DNA from: Caulobacter sp.
Lineage (GTDB): Bacteria > Pseudomonadota > Alphaproteobacteria > Caulobacterales > Caulobacteraceae
Length of the DNA stretch: 64,000 nucleotides
Direction: 5' to 3'
Assembly: GCA_017745235.1 (NCBI GenBank)
Contig: JAGHZU010000003.1
Location: 62,001-126,000 of the forward strand
The position numbers and the translations under genes were made by a program. This document shows, one piece after another, positions 36,250-44,110 of the stretch. Every line of letters starts with the position of its first letter. The first letter of the stretch is position 1. A model generated the notes under the pieces. It was not told where the DNA came from. It saw nothing but the letters and a program-made list of their open reading frames with translations, and searched no databases.

Positions 36250-37676
36250 CAGAGGGTGATCGTCACGAGACGTTCTTCGGTCATCTCGCGCATGGCGTAT
36301 TTCGGGCCTTCGACACCGACGCCGCTGTCCTTGACCCCGCCGAAGGGGATCAGGTCGACCCGGCTGCTGGAGGCGTCGTTGAGATGGACGACCCCGACAT
36401 GGATGCGGGCCGCGCCCTTCAGGGCGCGCTCGATGTTTTGAGTAAAGAGCCCGGCGGCCAGGCCGAACTCGGTTCGGTTGACCTCGTCGATGGCCTCGTC
36501 CAGGTCGTCGAACGGAAGGATCGACAGCACCGGCGCAAAGATCTCCTCGCACAGCACGCGGGACCCTCGTGGCGAGTCCGCCAGGATCGTCGGCTGCAGG
36601 AACGCGCCTTCGCGCCGCCCCCCGGCCAGGACGCGCGCGCCCTGCGCCACAGCCTCGGAGACCCAGGCCTCGGCCCGGGCGGCGTCACGCTCGCTGATGA
36701 GCGGACCAACATCGGTGTCATGCAAGCGGGGATCGCCAACCTTCAGTTTGGCGGTCTCGGCCACCAGCATGGCGGTGAAGGGCTCGAGCACTTCGCGCTG
36801 GACAAAGAGCCGCTGGGTCGAGGTGCAGGCCTGGCCTTGCCGGCGGAAGCCCGATTGGGCGCAGCGCATCGCCGCGCGCTCGAGGTCGGCGTCAGCGCAG
36901 ACGATGGTCGCGGCGATGCTGCCCAGTTCCAGGGCCACCGGCCGCATGCCTCGGCTTTGCCGGATCGCCTTACCGACCGGGGTGCTTCCCGTGAACGTCA
37001 CGAAATCGACGCCGGGATCCTCGACCAGCGCCTGTCCGACGTCGGCGCCGCCATGCACGAGATTCAGGTGACCAGGCGGCAACCCCGCCTCCAGCATCAG
37101 CTCGAACAGACGCGCCCCCGATAGCGGCGTGGCGGGCGGCGGCTTGACCACCACGGCGTTGCCGGCGGCCAGAGCTGGGGCGGCCTTGTGGGCCACCATG
37201 TTCAAGGGGGAGTTGAACGCGCTGATGCCCGCCACGACGCCACGGGGGACCCGGATCGTCATGGCCATGCGGTGGGCCTGTCCGGCCGCGCCCTGGATCG
37301 GCACCATCTCGCCGACCAGTCGTTTGGCCTCCTCGGCCGAGACTCGAAAGGTCTCGGCGGTGCGAGCCACCTCGTTGTCCGAGTCCTTCCATGGCACGCC
37401 GGACTCGGCAATGACCGTGGCGGTCAGCTCTTCGCGGTTGGCAAGGATCAGGTCGGCCACCCGGGACAGCAGCCGGTAACGCTCGTAGGGGTCCAGCCGG
37501 TTGGCCTCGAAGGAACGCCGCGCCGATGCGACCGCGGCCTGGACCTGCGCCACCGAAGCCTCTCGGGCCGTGCAGAGCTCCCCGCCCAGGAACTTGTCGA
37601 CGACCGAGAAGCGGGGCCCCTCTCCGTCTGTCCAGACACCATCGATCAGCTGCTTGAGGCCGTCCGCGCGGTCCAT
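36249..37676 (-). CDS. NAD(P)-dependent aldehyde dehydrogenase
   Basis: A 475-residue member of the ALDH superfamily. The general base Glu lies in RPVALELGS and the catalytic Cys in RRQGQACTSTQR; GSTPVG and the closing NRTEFGLAAGLF are also present. The typical 'LGGK' after the catalytic Glu is altered to LGSI, and the nucleophile loop reads ACTS, placing it in the succinate-semialdehyde or lactaldehyde dehydrogenase-like branch and not classical betaine aldehyde dehydrogenase. AAGGGG precedes the ATG. It is the first gene of the minus-strand catabolic unit and faces the divergent LysR gene. It probably oxidises the aldehyde made by the downstream ThDP enzyme (inference). Confidence 0.92.
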   Translation of the reverse strand: MDRADGLKQLIDGVWTDGEGPRFSVVDKFLGGELCTAREASVAQVQAAVASARRSFEANRLDPYERYRLLSRVADLILANREELTATVIAESGVPWKDSDNEVARTAETFRVSAEEAKRLVGEMVPIQGAAGQAHRMAMTIRVPRGVVAGISAFNSPLNMVAHKAAPALAAGNAVVVKPPPATPLSGARLFELMLEAGLPPGHLNLVHGGADVGQALVEDPGVDFVTFTGSTPVGKAIRQSRGMRPVALELGSIAATIVCADADLERAAMRCAQSGFRRQGQACTSTQRLFVQREVLEPFTAMLVAETAKLKVGDPRLHDTDVGPLISERDAARAEAWVSEAVAQGARVLAGGRREGAFLQPTILADSPRGSRVLCEEIFAPVLSILPFDDLDEAIDEVNRTEFGLAAGLFTQNIERALKGAARIHVGVVHLNDASSSRVDLIPFGGVKDSGVGVEGPKYAMREMTEERLVTITL

Positions 37677-37991
37677 TCCCTACCCCTTTTCCATTCGCCT
37701 TCTCGAGGGGCGACAGTACGAAGGACGGGGCTTCTGGCCGAGGCGGCCTTTGGAGGATGTGGAGGATCCGCCCTTCGCTGATCCTGTGGTAGCGGCTGCG
37801 GCTATGCAGAAATAGCGATGTTTCGTTCAGCAACAGGTGACGAAACATCGCCAATGCCCAAAACTGCCGGTTTGACCGAGGCTTTGGCTCCGAACAGCAC
37901 CATCTCGGGATTTCCGGGGAAACGGAGCCGTTCCACCACCATCGGAAGTGCGCTAGCGTCAATCAATCGTGCGACGATCGATGAGCTTGTC
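37677..37991. promoter_or_regulatory. Divergent control region between the ALDH operon and its LysR gene
   Basis: This gap of about 315 bases (if the TTG start of the LysR gene is right) holds a perfect 12-base inverted repeat at 37815-37851 and should contain the promoters for both directions. No other gene is visible in it. Confidence 0.6.
37815..37851. promoter_or_regulatory. Perfect inverted repeat, probable LysR-type binding site
   Basis: The arms GCGATGTTTCGT and ACGAAACATCGC are exact reverse complements separated by 13 bases, giving the T-N11-A-like dyad expected for LysR regulators. It lies about 140 bases from the aldehyde dehydrogenase start. An ATG inside it (37818) opens the LysR frame, but an operator is a better reading than coding sequence. 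Confidence 0.65.
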
Positions 37992-38870
37992 TTGAAGTTC
38001 GAATTCCTGATCACCCTCGACGCCATCCTACGGCAGGGCAGTTTCGCCGCCGCCGCCGAGGATGTCGGCCTTACACCCAGCGCCGTCAGCCTGCAGGTCA
38101 AGCGCCTGGAGGAATATCTGGGCCAACCCCTGTTCGACCGATCAGGCCGGATCGCCAAACCGACTCCACTGGCCCGGGAACTGGCCGAAAACGTGCGTGG
38201 CGCGCTCGATGCGGTCGAGGCCGCCCGGCACCGCCGCACGGGAGCAGTCATCGGACGGGTGGTGCTGGGGACGATCCGTTCCCTGCAGTCGGCCATGATG
38301 CCCCCTGTCCTGCGCGACATCGCCGAACGGCACCCCGCCCTGAGCGTCAGGGTCATCCAGGGCGACTCGACCGAACTGCTCAATCAGCTCAAGGCTGGGG
38401 AACTGGACGGCGCTGCGCTGGTGCGCCCGACTTCGGGCGGATCAAGCCGACTGGCCTGGCACGACCTCCAGAGGCAACCCTTCGTCTTCGTCGCCCCTCG
38501 CGACACCGGCTCGGCCCCGGCCACGGAACTGGTGAAGACACACAACTGGCTCCAGTTCGACACGTCCCTAACGAGCGGTCGCGTGGCGGCCAGCTACCTG
38601 CACCGCTTGTCGCCCTCCACCCGCCCAAAGTTCGAGTTGGAGTCGATCGAGGCCGTGCTCTCGATGGTCTCCGCGGGTTTGGGCGTATCGGTCATTCCCC
38701 AGGTCGGCCCGATCACCGAAACTCACCGCGTCCGTCAGATCTCCCTGGGCAAGAACGCCCCGTCCCGGCAGATTTCCTTCGTCTGCCGCGCCTCAGACGC
38801 CGACAACCGCCGCGTCATGGCCCTGAGGGACGCCTTCAAGCGCAGCTACGCGACCTTGCCCTCGACCTGA
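37992..38870 (+). CDS. LysR-family transcriptional regulator of the ALDH/CoA-transferase unit
   Basis: LysR regulator with the N-terminal helix-turn-helix in LKFEFLITLDAILRQGSF and AAEDVGLTPSAVSLQVKRLEEYLGQPLF, and a C-terminal effector-binding domain. I place the start at TTG 37992, which puts the helix-turn-helix at the very N-terminus and gives a family-typical 292 residues. In-frame ATGs at 37818 and 37854 would add 58 or 46 residues of unusual composition and would place the coding start in or beside the inverted repeat. The TTG lacks a strong Shine-Dalgarno site, so the choice is uncertain. Divergent from the nine-gene catabolic unit, it most likely senses its substrate or an intermediate. 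Confidence 0.88.
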   Translation: MKFEFLITLDAILRQGSFAAAAEDVGLTPSAVSLQVKRLEEYLGQPLFDRSGRIAKPTPLARELAENVRGALDAVEAARHRRTGAVIGRVVLGTIRSLQSAMMPPVLRDIAERHPALSVRVIQGDSTELLNQLKAGELDGAALVRPTSGGSSRLAWHDLQRQPFVFVAPRDTGSAPATELVKTHNWLQFDTSLTSGRVAASYLHRLSPSTRPKFELESIEAVLSMVSAGLGVSVIPQVGPITETHRVRQISLGKNAPSRQISFVCRASDADNRRVMALRDAFKRSYATLPST

Positions 38871-38970
38871 CGTCACTTGATCTGACGACGCGACATCGAC
38901 CTCTCTCCTACCCGACCCCAACGTGTGGGCGCTCAGTTGGGAGGCTGCACGCACCTCCCGCCGATGTCGC

Positions 38971-39858
38971 CTAGCGACCGGCTGCGGCCTCGCCCCTCAA
39001 CGCCTCGCCGAGGGCCGTCAGGAACAGACGCAGCTTTGGGGTCACCATCCGTGTTGTCGGGTAGAGGGCGGATACCGGTGGCGAATAGGGTATCGCGTCG
39101 AGGGGCAGTTCGACCAGACGGCCCGCTTCCAAGTCGTCCGCCACAGACCAGCTGGCGAGCATCGCCACCCCCAAACCACGCCGACAGGCCGCATGGAGGC
39201 CATCGATCGCGTCACAAACAAAGCGCCCGCTCACGCGCGCGCGCTCCGTGCCGCTGGGCCCGAACGCCCAGTGAGTGACCCCGATCAGGGTCAGGCAATC
39301 GTGTTCGCCAAGCTCCGCCACGGTCTGCGGCCGTCCTCGCCGTTGGAGATAGTCTGGAGAAGCGCAAACAATTCGCCGAACCGAGCCGATGCGGCGAGCG
39401 ACAAGATTTGAGTTGCGAAGATCGGCGATGCGTATCGCGACGTCGAACCCCTCGCCGACCACATCCACCAGCCGCTCGGTCAAGTGCAGTTCGACACGCA
39501 ATTGGGGGTTTGCAGCCATGAGGGCGGTAAGCATCGGCACAATGACCTCCCGACCAAGCGCTGCTGGGGCGGTGACTCGAAGGAGGCCGGCCGCACCGCG
39601 GTCGTCAGGCGTCAACGCCGCCAGCGCCGAAGCTTCGCGTTCGAGGATATCTCGCGCGTAAGGCAAGAAGTCCTCCCCCTCCGGCGTCAGAGAGATCGAG
39701 CGTGTCGTTCTCTGCAACAGGCGTATCCCAAGTTCTCGCTCCAAGGCGGCCAACTTGCGCGATGCGACTGCAGGCGCCAGCCCCAGCCGGCGCGAGGCGG
39801 CGGAGATGCTCCCCGCCGTCACAGCGTGGCTGAGGACAGCAAGGGCTTGGGTGTCCAT
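38971..39858 (-). CDS. LysR-family transcriptional regulator
   Basis: A 295-residue LysR regulator. Its winged helix-turn-helix is at residues 1-60 (ALAVLSHAVTAGSISAASRR, then KLAALERELGIRLLQRTTRSISLTPEG). The effector domain has the FDVAIRIADLRNSNLVARRIG and GRFVCDAIDGLHAACRRGLGVAML pattern of the CrgA/DmlR-like branch. It is divergent from the SDR gene with a 118-base gap that holds a small palindrome, and probably controls that gene. Confidence 0.93.
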   Translation of the reverse strand: MDTQALAVLSHAVTAGSISAASRRLGLAPAVASRKLAALERELGIRLLQRTTRSISLTPEGEDFLPYARDILEREASALAALTPDDRGAAGLLRVTAPAALGREVIVPMLTALMAANPQLRVELHLTERLVDVVGEGFDVAIRIADLRNSNLVARRIGSVRRIVCASPDYLQRRGRPQTVAELGEHDCLTLIGVTHWAFGPSGTERARVSGRFVCDAIDGLHAACRRGLGVAMLASWSVADDLEAGRLVELPLDAIPYSPPVSALYPTTRMVTPKLRLFLTALGEALRGEAAAGR

Positions 39859-39914
39859 GCAGGCTCCGTGACCGCCGATTAAACCGTTTTTGTATCAACC
39901 GGCTCGGCATTTAT

Positions 39915-39924
39915 GACAATTGTC
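39915..39924. promoter_or_regulatory. Short palindrome GACAATTGTC in the LysR-SDR gap
   Basis: A perfect 10-base dyad about midway between the divergent LysR and SDR start codons. It is short enough to occur by chance, but its position suits a regulator-binding site or promoter element. Confidence 0.3.
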
Positions 39925-39976
39925 GACGTATCGCACCTGCCGCATGGTTCGCGCTCACCAGTGAGGCGCGACATCC

Positions 39977-40690
39977 ATGATCGACTTTTCCGGCCAGCGC
40001 GTGCTGGTCATCGGCGGCAGTTCGGGCATTGGGCTGGCTACCGCAAAGCTCGCCGTTGAACTGGGGGCCGTTGTGACCATCGCTTCGCGTTCGGCCGACA
40101 AGGTGTCTTCAGCCGTCCGGACGATCGGCTCGTCCGTGAGCGGTCACGCCCTCGACTTGACGAACGACATGGACGTGGAGGCCTTTTTCGCCAGCGCCTC
40201 GGCCTTCGACCACGTCGTCGTCACCGGCTCGCAGGTCAGCATCGCGGCCGTCCGCGACCTTCCGCTTGAGACCGCCTACGCCGCGGTGAACAGCAAGTTC
40301 TGGGGGTTCTATCGAGTTGCTCGGGCAGCCAAGATTTCCCCCGGCGGCTCGCTGAGTGTCGTATCAGGTTTCCTGGCCAGCCGGCCCGCCGCCGGGCGCG
40401 CGCTGATGGGGGCGATCAATGCCGGGCTTGAAGCCTTGGTGCGGGGGCTGGCCCTTGAGCTCAAGCCAATCCGGGTCAACGCCGTCTCGCCCGCCGTCGT
40501 GCGGACCGAGATGTGGGAGGGAATGCCCCAGGAGGCCCGCGCCGCGATGTACGCGCGGACGTCCGCCGCATATCCCGCCGGGCGGGTCGGCGAGCCACAG
40601 GACATCGCCCGCCAGCTACTGTTGCTCGCCGCCACGGGTTACGCCACGGGCACGATCGTCATGCTCGACGGCGGCGCATCGATCGCTTGA
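39977..40690 (+). CDS. SDR-family protein lacking the YxxxK catalytic pair
   Basis: A 237-residue Rossmann-fold protein of the short-chain dehydrogenase family. The cofactor motif GGSSGIGLA at residues 12-20 is intact, as are the PIRVNAVSPA region and the C-terminal ATGTIVMLDGG. The catalytic Tyr-x-x-x-Lys is missing: where YSATK-like sequence is expected it reads ALMGAIN (Tyr to Met, Lys to Asn), although the preceding SVVSGFLASRPAAG is conserved. It may bind NAD(P) without classical reductase activity or use another mechanism. It precedes an EthD-domain gene by 11 bases and is divergent from a LysR gene. Confidence 0.9.
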   Translation: MIDFSGQRVLVIGGSSGIGLATAKLAVELGAVVTIASRSADKVSSAVRTIGSSVSGHALDLTNDMDVEAFFASASAFDHVVVTGSQVSIAAVRDLPLETAYAAVNSKFWGFYRVARAAKISPGGSLSVVSGFLASRPAAGRALMGAINAGLEALVRGLALELKPIRVNAVSPAVVRTEMWEGMPQEARAAMYARTSAAYPAGRVGEPQDIARQLLLLAATGYATGTIVMLDGGASIA

Positions 40691-40701
40691 GGCCGCCGTC
40701 C

Positions 40702-41310
40702 ATGTTCAAGCGCATGTCTGTCCTGGTTCGCCGGCAAGACCACGACCGCTCCACCTTTTCGCGGTTGTGGGAACGCCACGCCGCGCCGGTTTCTCAACTG
40801 CCGAAAGTCTGCGGCTACGTCCAGAACCACGTGGAGGAGGACTTCTCGCCCGCTTCTCCGATCAGCGTTGACGGCTTTGTCGAACTCTTGTGGGACCGGC
40901 CCGAGGATATGGCCGATGCCTTCGCGAGCCCTGCCGCGCGACCCATGGTCGAGGACGAGCCAGGCTTCCTGGGTCACGGCTCGGGTTACGCCCTCAGGCA
41001 GGCCGCCCCCTTGAGGGAGGCGGACCGTGGCAAGTTGATCGTGGCGGCGCTGAGCGAGGGTTCGGCCGCCTTAAGAGCAGTCGAGACCGCAACCCGCGGA
41101 ATGAACGGCTTGACCGAGTTGCTGCACGATCAAGTGGTCGATCTGATCGCCAAGCCGGGCATGGCGCCGCCACAGCCGTTGAGCGATTTTTTCCATCTTT
41201 GGTTTGATGACCCCGCCGCGGCCAGCGACGCGGGCCGCCGCCTGGCGGGCCTTGATACTCCGCGGGTGCGCCTCGGGGTCTATCGGGTGCGGACCATCCG
41301 CTTCGTCTGA
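40702..41310 (+). CDS. EthD-domain (ferredoxin-like fold) protein
   Basis: A 202-residue protein. The first half (FKRMSVLVRRQD, FSRLWERHAAPVSQLPKVCGYVQNHV, FVELLWDRPEDMADAFASPAARPMVEDE) matches the dimeric alpha-beta-barrel EthD family. The second half has a similar pattern ending FFHLWFDDPAAAS and VRLGVYRVRTIRFV, suggesting two fused EthD-like units. It follows the SDR gene by 11 bases and is presumably co-transcribed. EthD proteins are linked to oxidation or isomerisation of aromatic compounds but rarely have a proven role. The frame is open further upstream, but that part overlaps the SDR gene. Confidence 0.8.
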   Translation: MFKRMSVLVRRQDHDRSTFSRLWERHAAPVSQLPKVCGYVQNHVEEDFSPASPISVDGFVELLWDRPEDMADAFASPAARPMVEDEPGFLGHGSGYALRQAAPLREADRGKLIVAALSEGSAALRAVETATRGMNGLTELLHDQVVDLIAKPGMAPPQPLSDFFHLWFDDPAAASDAGRRLAGLDTPRVRLGVYRVRTIRFV

Positions 41311-41364
41311 AACCGACCGCAAACACCGCCACGCCGATAGCAACGGCTGGTTCGTCTGGCCTCC

Positions 41365-41385
41365 GCCCGTCGGTTTTTGACGGGC
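41365..41385. terminator. Hairpin between convergent EthD and alpha/beta-hydrolase genes
   Basis: Perfect arms GCCCGTC and GACGGGC surround the loop GGTTTTT, placed in the 77-base gap between two converging genes. It is suited to bidirectional termination, although the T-run is in the loop and not after the stem. Confidence 0.6.
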
Positions 41386-41387
41386 CT

Positions 41388-42278
41388 TCAGCGCCCGGGA
41401 CCAGCGGACGGCGCGACCCGTTGCAGCATCGCCAGGATCGAGCTGACGACGAGATCGGGCTTGTCGACCATCACCTTGTGGGAGCTGCCTTCGGCGAGGA
41501 GGAAGGTGCGCTCCGGATGATGTTCGGTGAACGTTACGTGCGCCCCGCGCCAGACCCTGGCGCTGTCGGGATCGTTCTGGCCGTTCTCCGCAACGATGTC
41601 GATGATCGGAAGCTTTTCCGAAACAGCGAGCTCGTTCACTTCCCGCGCCGTGCGGGACAGGGCCTCGGCCCAGGGAATGGCCACCTTGGCCAAGCCCGGC
41701 GCCTTCTGGCGGATCTCGTCATATTGCGGACGCATGGCCTTGAGGTTCTTGTCCACTTCGGCTGGCGTCCAGACGCCGGGCACGACAGCGTCGAGCAGAA
41801 CCATTCCCCTGATATCCGGGTCCTGCGCCGCCAGAACCAAGCCGATCGCCCCGCCATACGAGTGGCCGACAAAGACGATCGGTCCCGCGACGCCGCAACG
41901 CGACAGGACCGTCCGGAGTACGTGGACGTCGTTGTCCAGGCTATAGGGCTGGCGGGTGTCGATCACGCTCTGGCCCATGCCGGCGCGATCATAGACCAGC
42001 GTCTGGGCGCCAGCGGCTCGAATCCGCGGCTCGATCGCAGCCCAGACGCCGGAATCGTTGCCGAAGCCGGCCTCGAACACCACCGTCGTCGCGCCGTGTC
42101 GGGCCTTCCGCGCCCAGATCTTGTTTCCATCGAGAGGCAAAAGAGCGGGCGCGCAGGTCGATCGCGGCGGCGCGGCGGCTTGAGCAGTTGTGGCGAGGGC
42201 CAGCGATAGAAAGCCGGCCAGCGCCAGTCCAAGCTGCAACGCCCTTCGGCGCGCTCTTCCGCGGCGCTTGGTCGTCAT
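41388..42278 (-). CDS. Secreted alpha/beta hydrolase
   Basis: A 296-residue exported esterase-like protein. The Arg-rich start and hydrophobic segment (LGLALAGFLSLALATTAQA) form a signal peptide. The hydrolase core has FEAGFGNDSGVW (oxyanion region), the nucleophile elbow VGHSYGGAIG, the acid near LPIIDIVAENGQND and the His in EGSSHKVMVDKPD. The ATG at 42278 follows GAGGTGG; an open frame upstream is not coding. It is monocistronic and convergent with the EthD gene. The substrate is unknown. Confidence 0.9.
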   Translation of the reverse strand: MTTKRRGRARRRALQLGLALAGFLSLALATTAQAAAPPRSTCAPALLPLDGNKIWARKARHGATTVVFEAGFGNDSGVWAAIEPRIRAAGAQTLVYDRAGMGQSVIDTRQPYSLDNDVHVLRTVLSRCGVAGPIVFVGHSYGGAIGLVLAAQDPDIRGMVLLDAVVPGVWTPAEVDKNLKAMRPQYDEIRQKAPGLAKVAIPWAEALSRTAREVNELAVSEKLPIIDIVAENGQNDPDSARVWRGAHVTFTEHHPERTFLLAEGSSHKVMVDKPDLVVSSILAMLQRVAPSAGPGR

Positions 42279-42397
42279 GCCCACCACCTCTTTGACGGAG
42301 AGCCTAGGCGCGACAGTCCCGATTTGCACATTACTTAATGGATAGGGCTGAGACGACGACCGAGAGCCAGCCGGAAGCTGACATATCACCGCGGCCG

Positions 42398-43168
42398 CTA
42401 GCCATTCAGAGCCCGCCAAAGCACATAGATTGCGGTGGCTACGATCATCGCTGCGAACAACCGGCGGGCCAGCAGACCCTTGGCCGCCAGGCTCGGCGCC
42501 AGCCTGGCCCCCGCCACAACGCCCGCCGCCCCGCCCACGATCAGCGCCAGGAACAGCCGTCCATCGACCATGCCCGCCGTAGCGTAGCTGAGGCTGGTGG
42601 TCGCGCCGAACAGGGTGACCGAGACCAAGGATGAGGCCGCAGCATTGGCCAGGGTCATGCCGGTGGCCGCCATCAGCCCCGGCGCGATCAGAAAGCCCCC
42701 GCCGATCCCGAAGAAGCCGGCCGCCAGACCCGTAGCCGCCCCGACCGGGACCAACCGGGCGACCTTGGCTGGGTCGATATGGGCCTCGGGATCGCCGGAC
42801 GATCCGGGCGCGCGGAACATCGACAGCCCCACCATCGCCATGGCCAGGGCGAACCACACCAGCAGGTGACCGCCGGCCACGGACTTGGCCAGGCGCGCGC
42901 CGGCCAGAGAACCCAGCAGCCCCGGAGCGCCGAAGGTCAAAGCACAGGGCCACTTGATCCGGCCGGCCTTGGCCTGGGCGGCTAGGCCGATCGCTGCATT
43001 GACCGCCACCGCCGCCGCCGAAGTTCCAATCGCCACGTGGGCGTCGCGCACCCCGACGACGTACAAGAGCAGCGGGGCGGCCAGCACGGATCCGCCGCCA
43101 CCGAACAAGGTCAGCAGCAGCGCCACCACCGCCCCGCTAAGGGCGGCGGCCACAAGCGTCGCGTCCAT
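42398..43168 (-). CDS. TauE/SafE-family sulfite/sulfur-anion exporter
   Basis: A 256-residue inner-membrane protein with about eight helices and the TauE/SafE motifs LLLTLFGGGGSVLAAPLLLY (first repeat) and FFGIGGGFLIAPGLM (second repeat). Family members export sulfite and related sulfur anions. It is the last gene of the bigR-like operon, four bases after the rhodanese gene. Its likely role is to remove sulfite produced by the persulfide dioxygenase encoded across the divergent promoter. Confidence 0.92.
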   Translation of the reverse strand: MDATLVAAALSGAVVALLLTLFGGGGSVLAAPLLLYVVGVRDAHVAIGTSAAAVAVNAAIGLAAQAKAGRIKWPCALTFGAPGLLGSLAGARLAKSVAGGHLLVWFALAMAMVGLSMFRAPGSSGDPEAHIDPAKVARLVPVGAATGLAAGFFGIGGGFLIAPGLMAATGMTLANAAASSLVSVTLFGATTSLSYATAGMVDGRLFLALIVGGAAGVVAGARLAPSLAAKGLLARRLFAAMIVATAIYVLWRALNG

Positions 43169-43172
43169 GATC

Positions 43173-43709
43173 TCACGCAGACGCTGGGCGGTTCCATGGC
43201 GCCAGCGCCAACAGGCGGGCCATGCCGCAGAAGCCGGTGGCGCCCGCCAAGGTCAGGCCCAGGCCGACAAAGCCCGCGATGCCAAAGAACAGCGGCGAGG
43301 CCGTCAGCCCAAGAGCCACGCCGACCAGCACCAGCAGGCCGGCGGCGATCTGTACTTGGCGCATCATCTCCAACGGCGCCTTCAGATCGATTTCGATCGG
43401 CAGGCCGGCGGCGTTCCAGGCGTCGAGCCCGCCGTCCAGCACGTAGGCGCGCCCGCCGCAGGCGGCGGCAAGACGCTGGCCGTTGGCGCCGGTGCGCACG
43501 CCCGAGCGGCAGATAAAGATCACCTCGCGCGCATCGGGCAGGTCCAGCCCCTGGGCTTCCAGGATGGACAAGGGACGCGAAAGAGCGCCTCGCGCATGGC
43601 GGCGAGCGAACTCGTCCGCCTCGCGGATATCGACCAGTACGGCGCGGCGTTCGAACAGACGCTGGGCGGCGTCGTCAGGCTTCAGTGGCGTCAGGATGGG
43701 GAAGGTCAT
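43173..43709 (-). CDS. Rhodanese-domain membrane protein (sulfurtransferase plus two-helix tail)
   Basis: A 178-residue protein. The rhodanese domain (residues 1-110) has DIREADEFARRHARGA and the active-site Cys loop ICRSGVRTG. The C-terminal tail holds two hydrophobic helices (AAGLLVLVGVALGL and LFFGIAGFVGLGLTLAGATG), a DUF2892-type anchor. The start at 43709 lies inside the end of the repressor gene (35-base overlap). It should move sulfane sulfur between thiols at the membrane as part of persulfide detoxification. It sits 4 bases before the exporter gene. Confidence 0.9.
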   Translation of the reverse strand: MTFPILTPLKPDDAAQRLFERRAVLVDIREADEFARRHARGALSRPLSILEAQGLDLPDAREVIFICRSGVRTGANGQRLAAACGGRAYVLDGGLDAWNAAGLPIEIDLKAPLEMMRQVQIAAGLLVLVGVALGLTASPLFFGIAGFVGLGLTLAGATGFCGMARLLALAPWNRPASA

Positions 43710-44046
43710 GGTCGGCGCTTTCCGTGGGAGGACAGAAGATCTCCGCGAGCGCGCCAACCACCCTGAGAGCCGCAGGATCGGTGATCCGGTACCACACCGT
43801 CTGGGCTTCGCGGCGCGCGGCCACGACCCCCTCCTCCCGTAACACCGCCAGGTGCTGCGAGAGCGCCGATTGCGACAGGCCGACCAAGGGCTGGATCTGC
43901 CCCACCGACCGTTCGCCAGCGACGAGCTGGCACAGGATCATCAGCCGCCGCTCGTTGGCCAGGGCGCGCAGAAGCTTGGCGGCTTGCGCCGCGCTGGCCT
44001 CGAACTGGCTGACATCGAAACGCGAGAGATCGAACATGAGCACCAT
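43675..44046 (-). CDS. ArsR-family repressor, BigR/SqrR-type persulfide sensor
   Basis: A 123-residue ArsR winged-helix protein (ALANERRLMILCQLVAGERSVGQ, then LSQSALSQHLAVLREEGVV). Cys39 (LMILCQLV) and Cys105 (EIFCPP) are 66 residues apart, exactly the spacing of the two redox Cys in BigR and SqrR, which form a tetrasulfide bridge with persulfide and leave DNA. Classical metal-site Cys of ArsR are absent. It is divergent from the persulfide dioxygenase, with an AT-rich dyad between them, and heads the repressor-rhodanese-exporter operon. An ATG at 44037 is an alternative start. Confidence 0.92.
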   Translation of the reverse strand: MVLMFDLSRFDVSQFEASAAQAAKLLRALANERRLMILCQLVAGERSVGQIQPLVGLSQSALSQHLAVLREEGVVAARREAQTVWYRITDPAALRVVGALAEIFCPPTESADHDLPHPDATEA

Positions 44047-44049
44047 ATA

Positions 44050-44080
44050 TTAGCTTGTACTAAATTAGCAAGTTCTTATA
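44050..44080. promoter_or_regulatory. AT-rich dyad region, probable operator of the persulfide-sensing repressor
   Basis: Nested inverted repeats lie in the short divergent gap: TTAG/CTAA, CTAAATTAG, and CTTG-N11-CAAG, flanked by ATAT on both sides. The region is far more AT-rich than the surrounding sequence and overlaps where both promoters must be, so repressor binding would shut off both directions. Confidence 0.6.
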
Positions 44081-44110
44081 TCAAAACTCACTCATATGGA
44101 GGTTTCGGCC

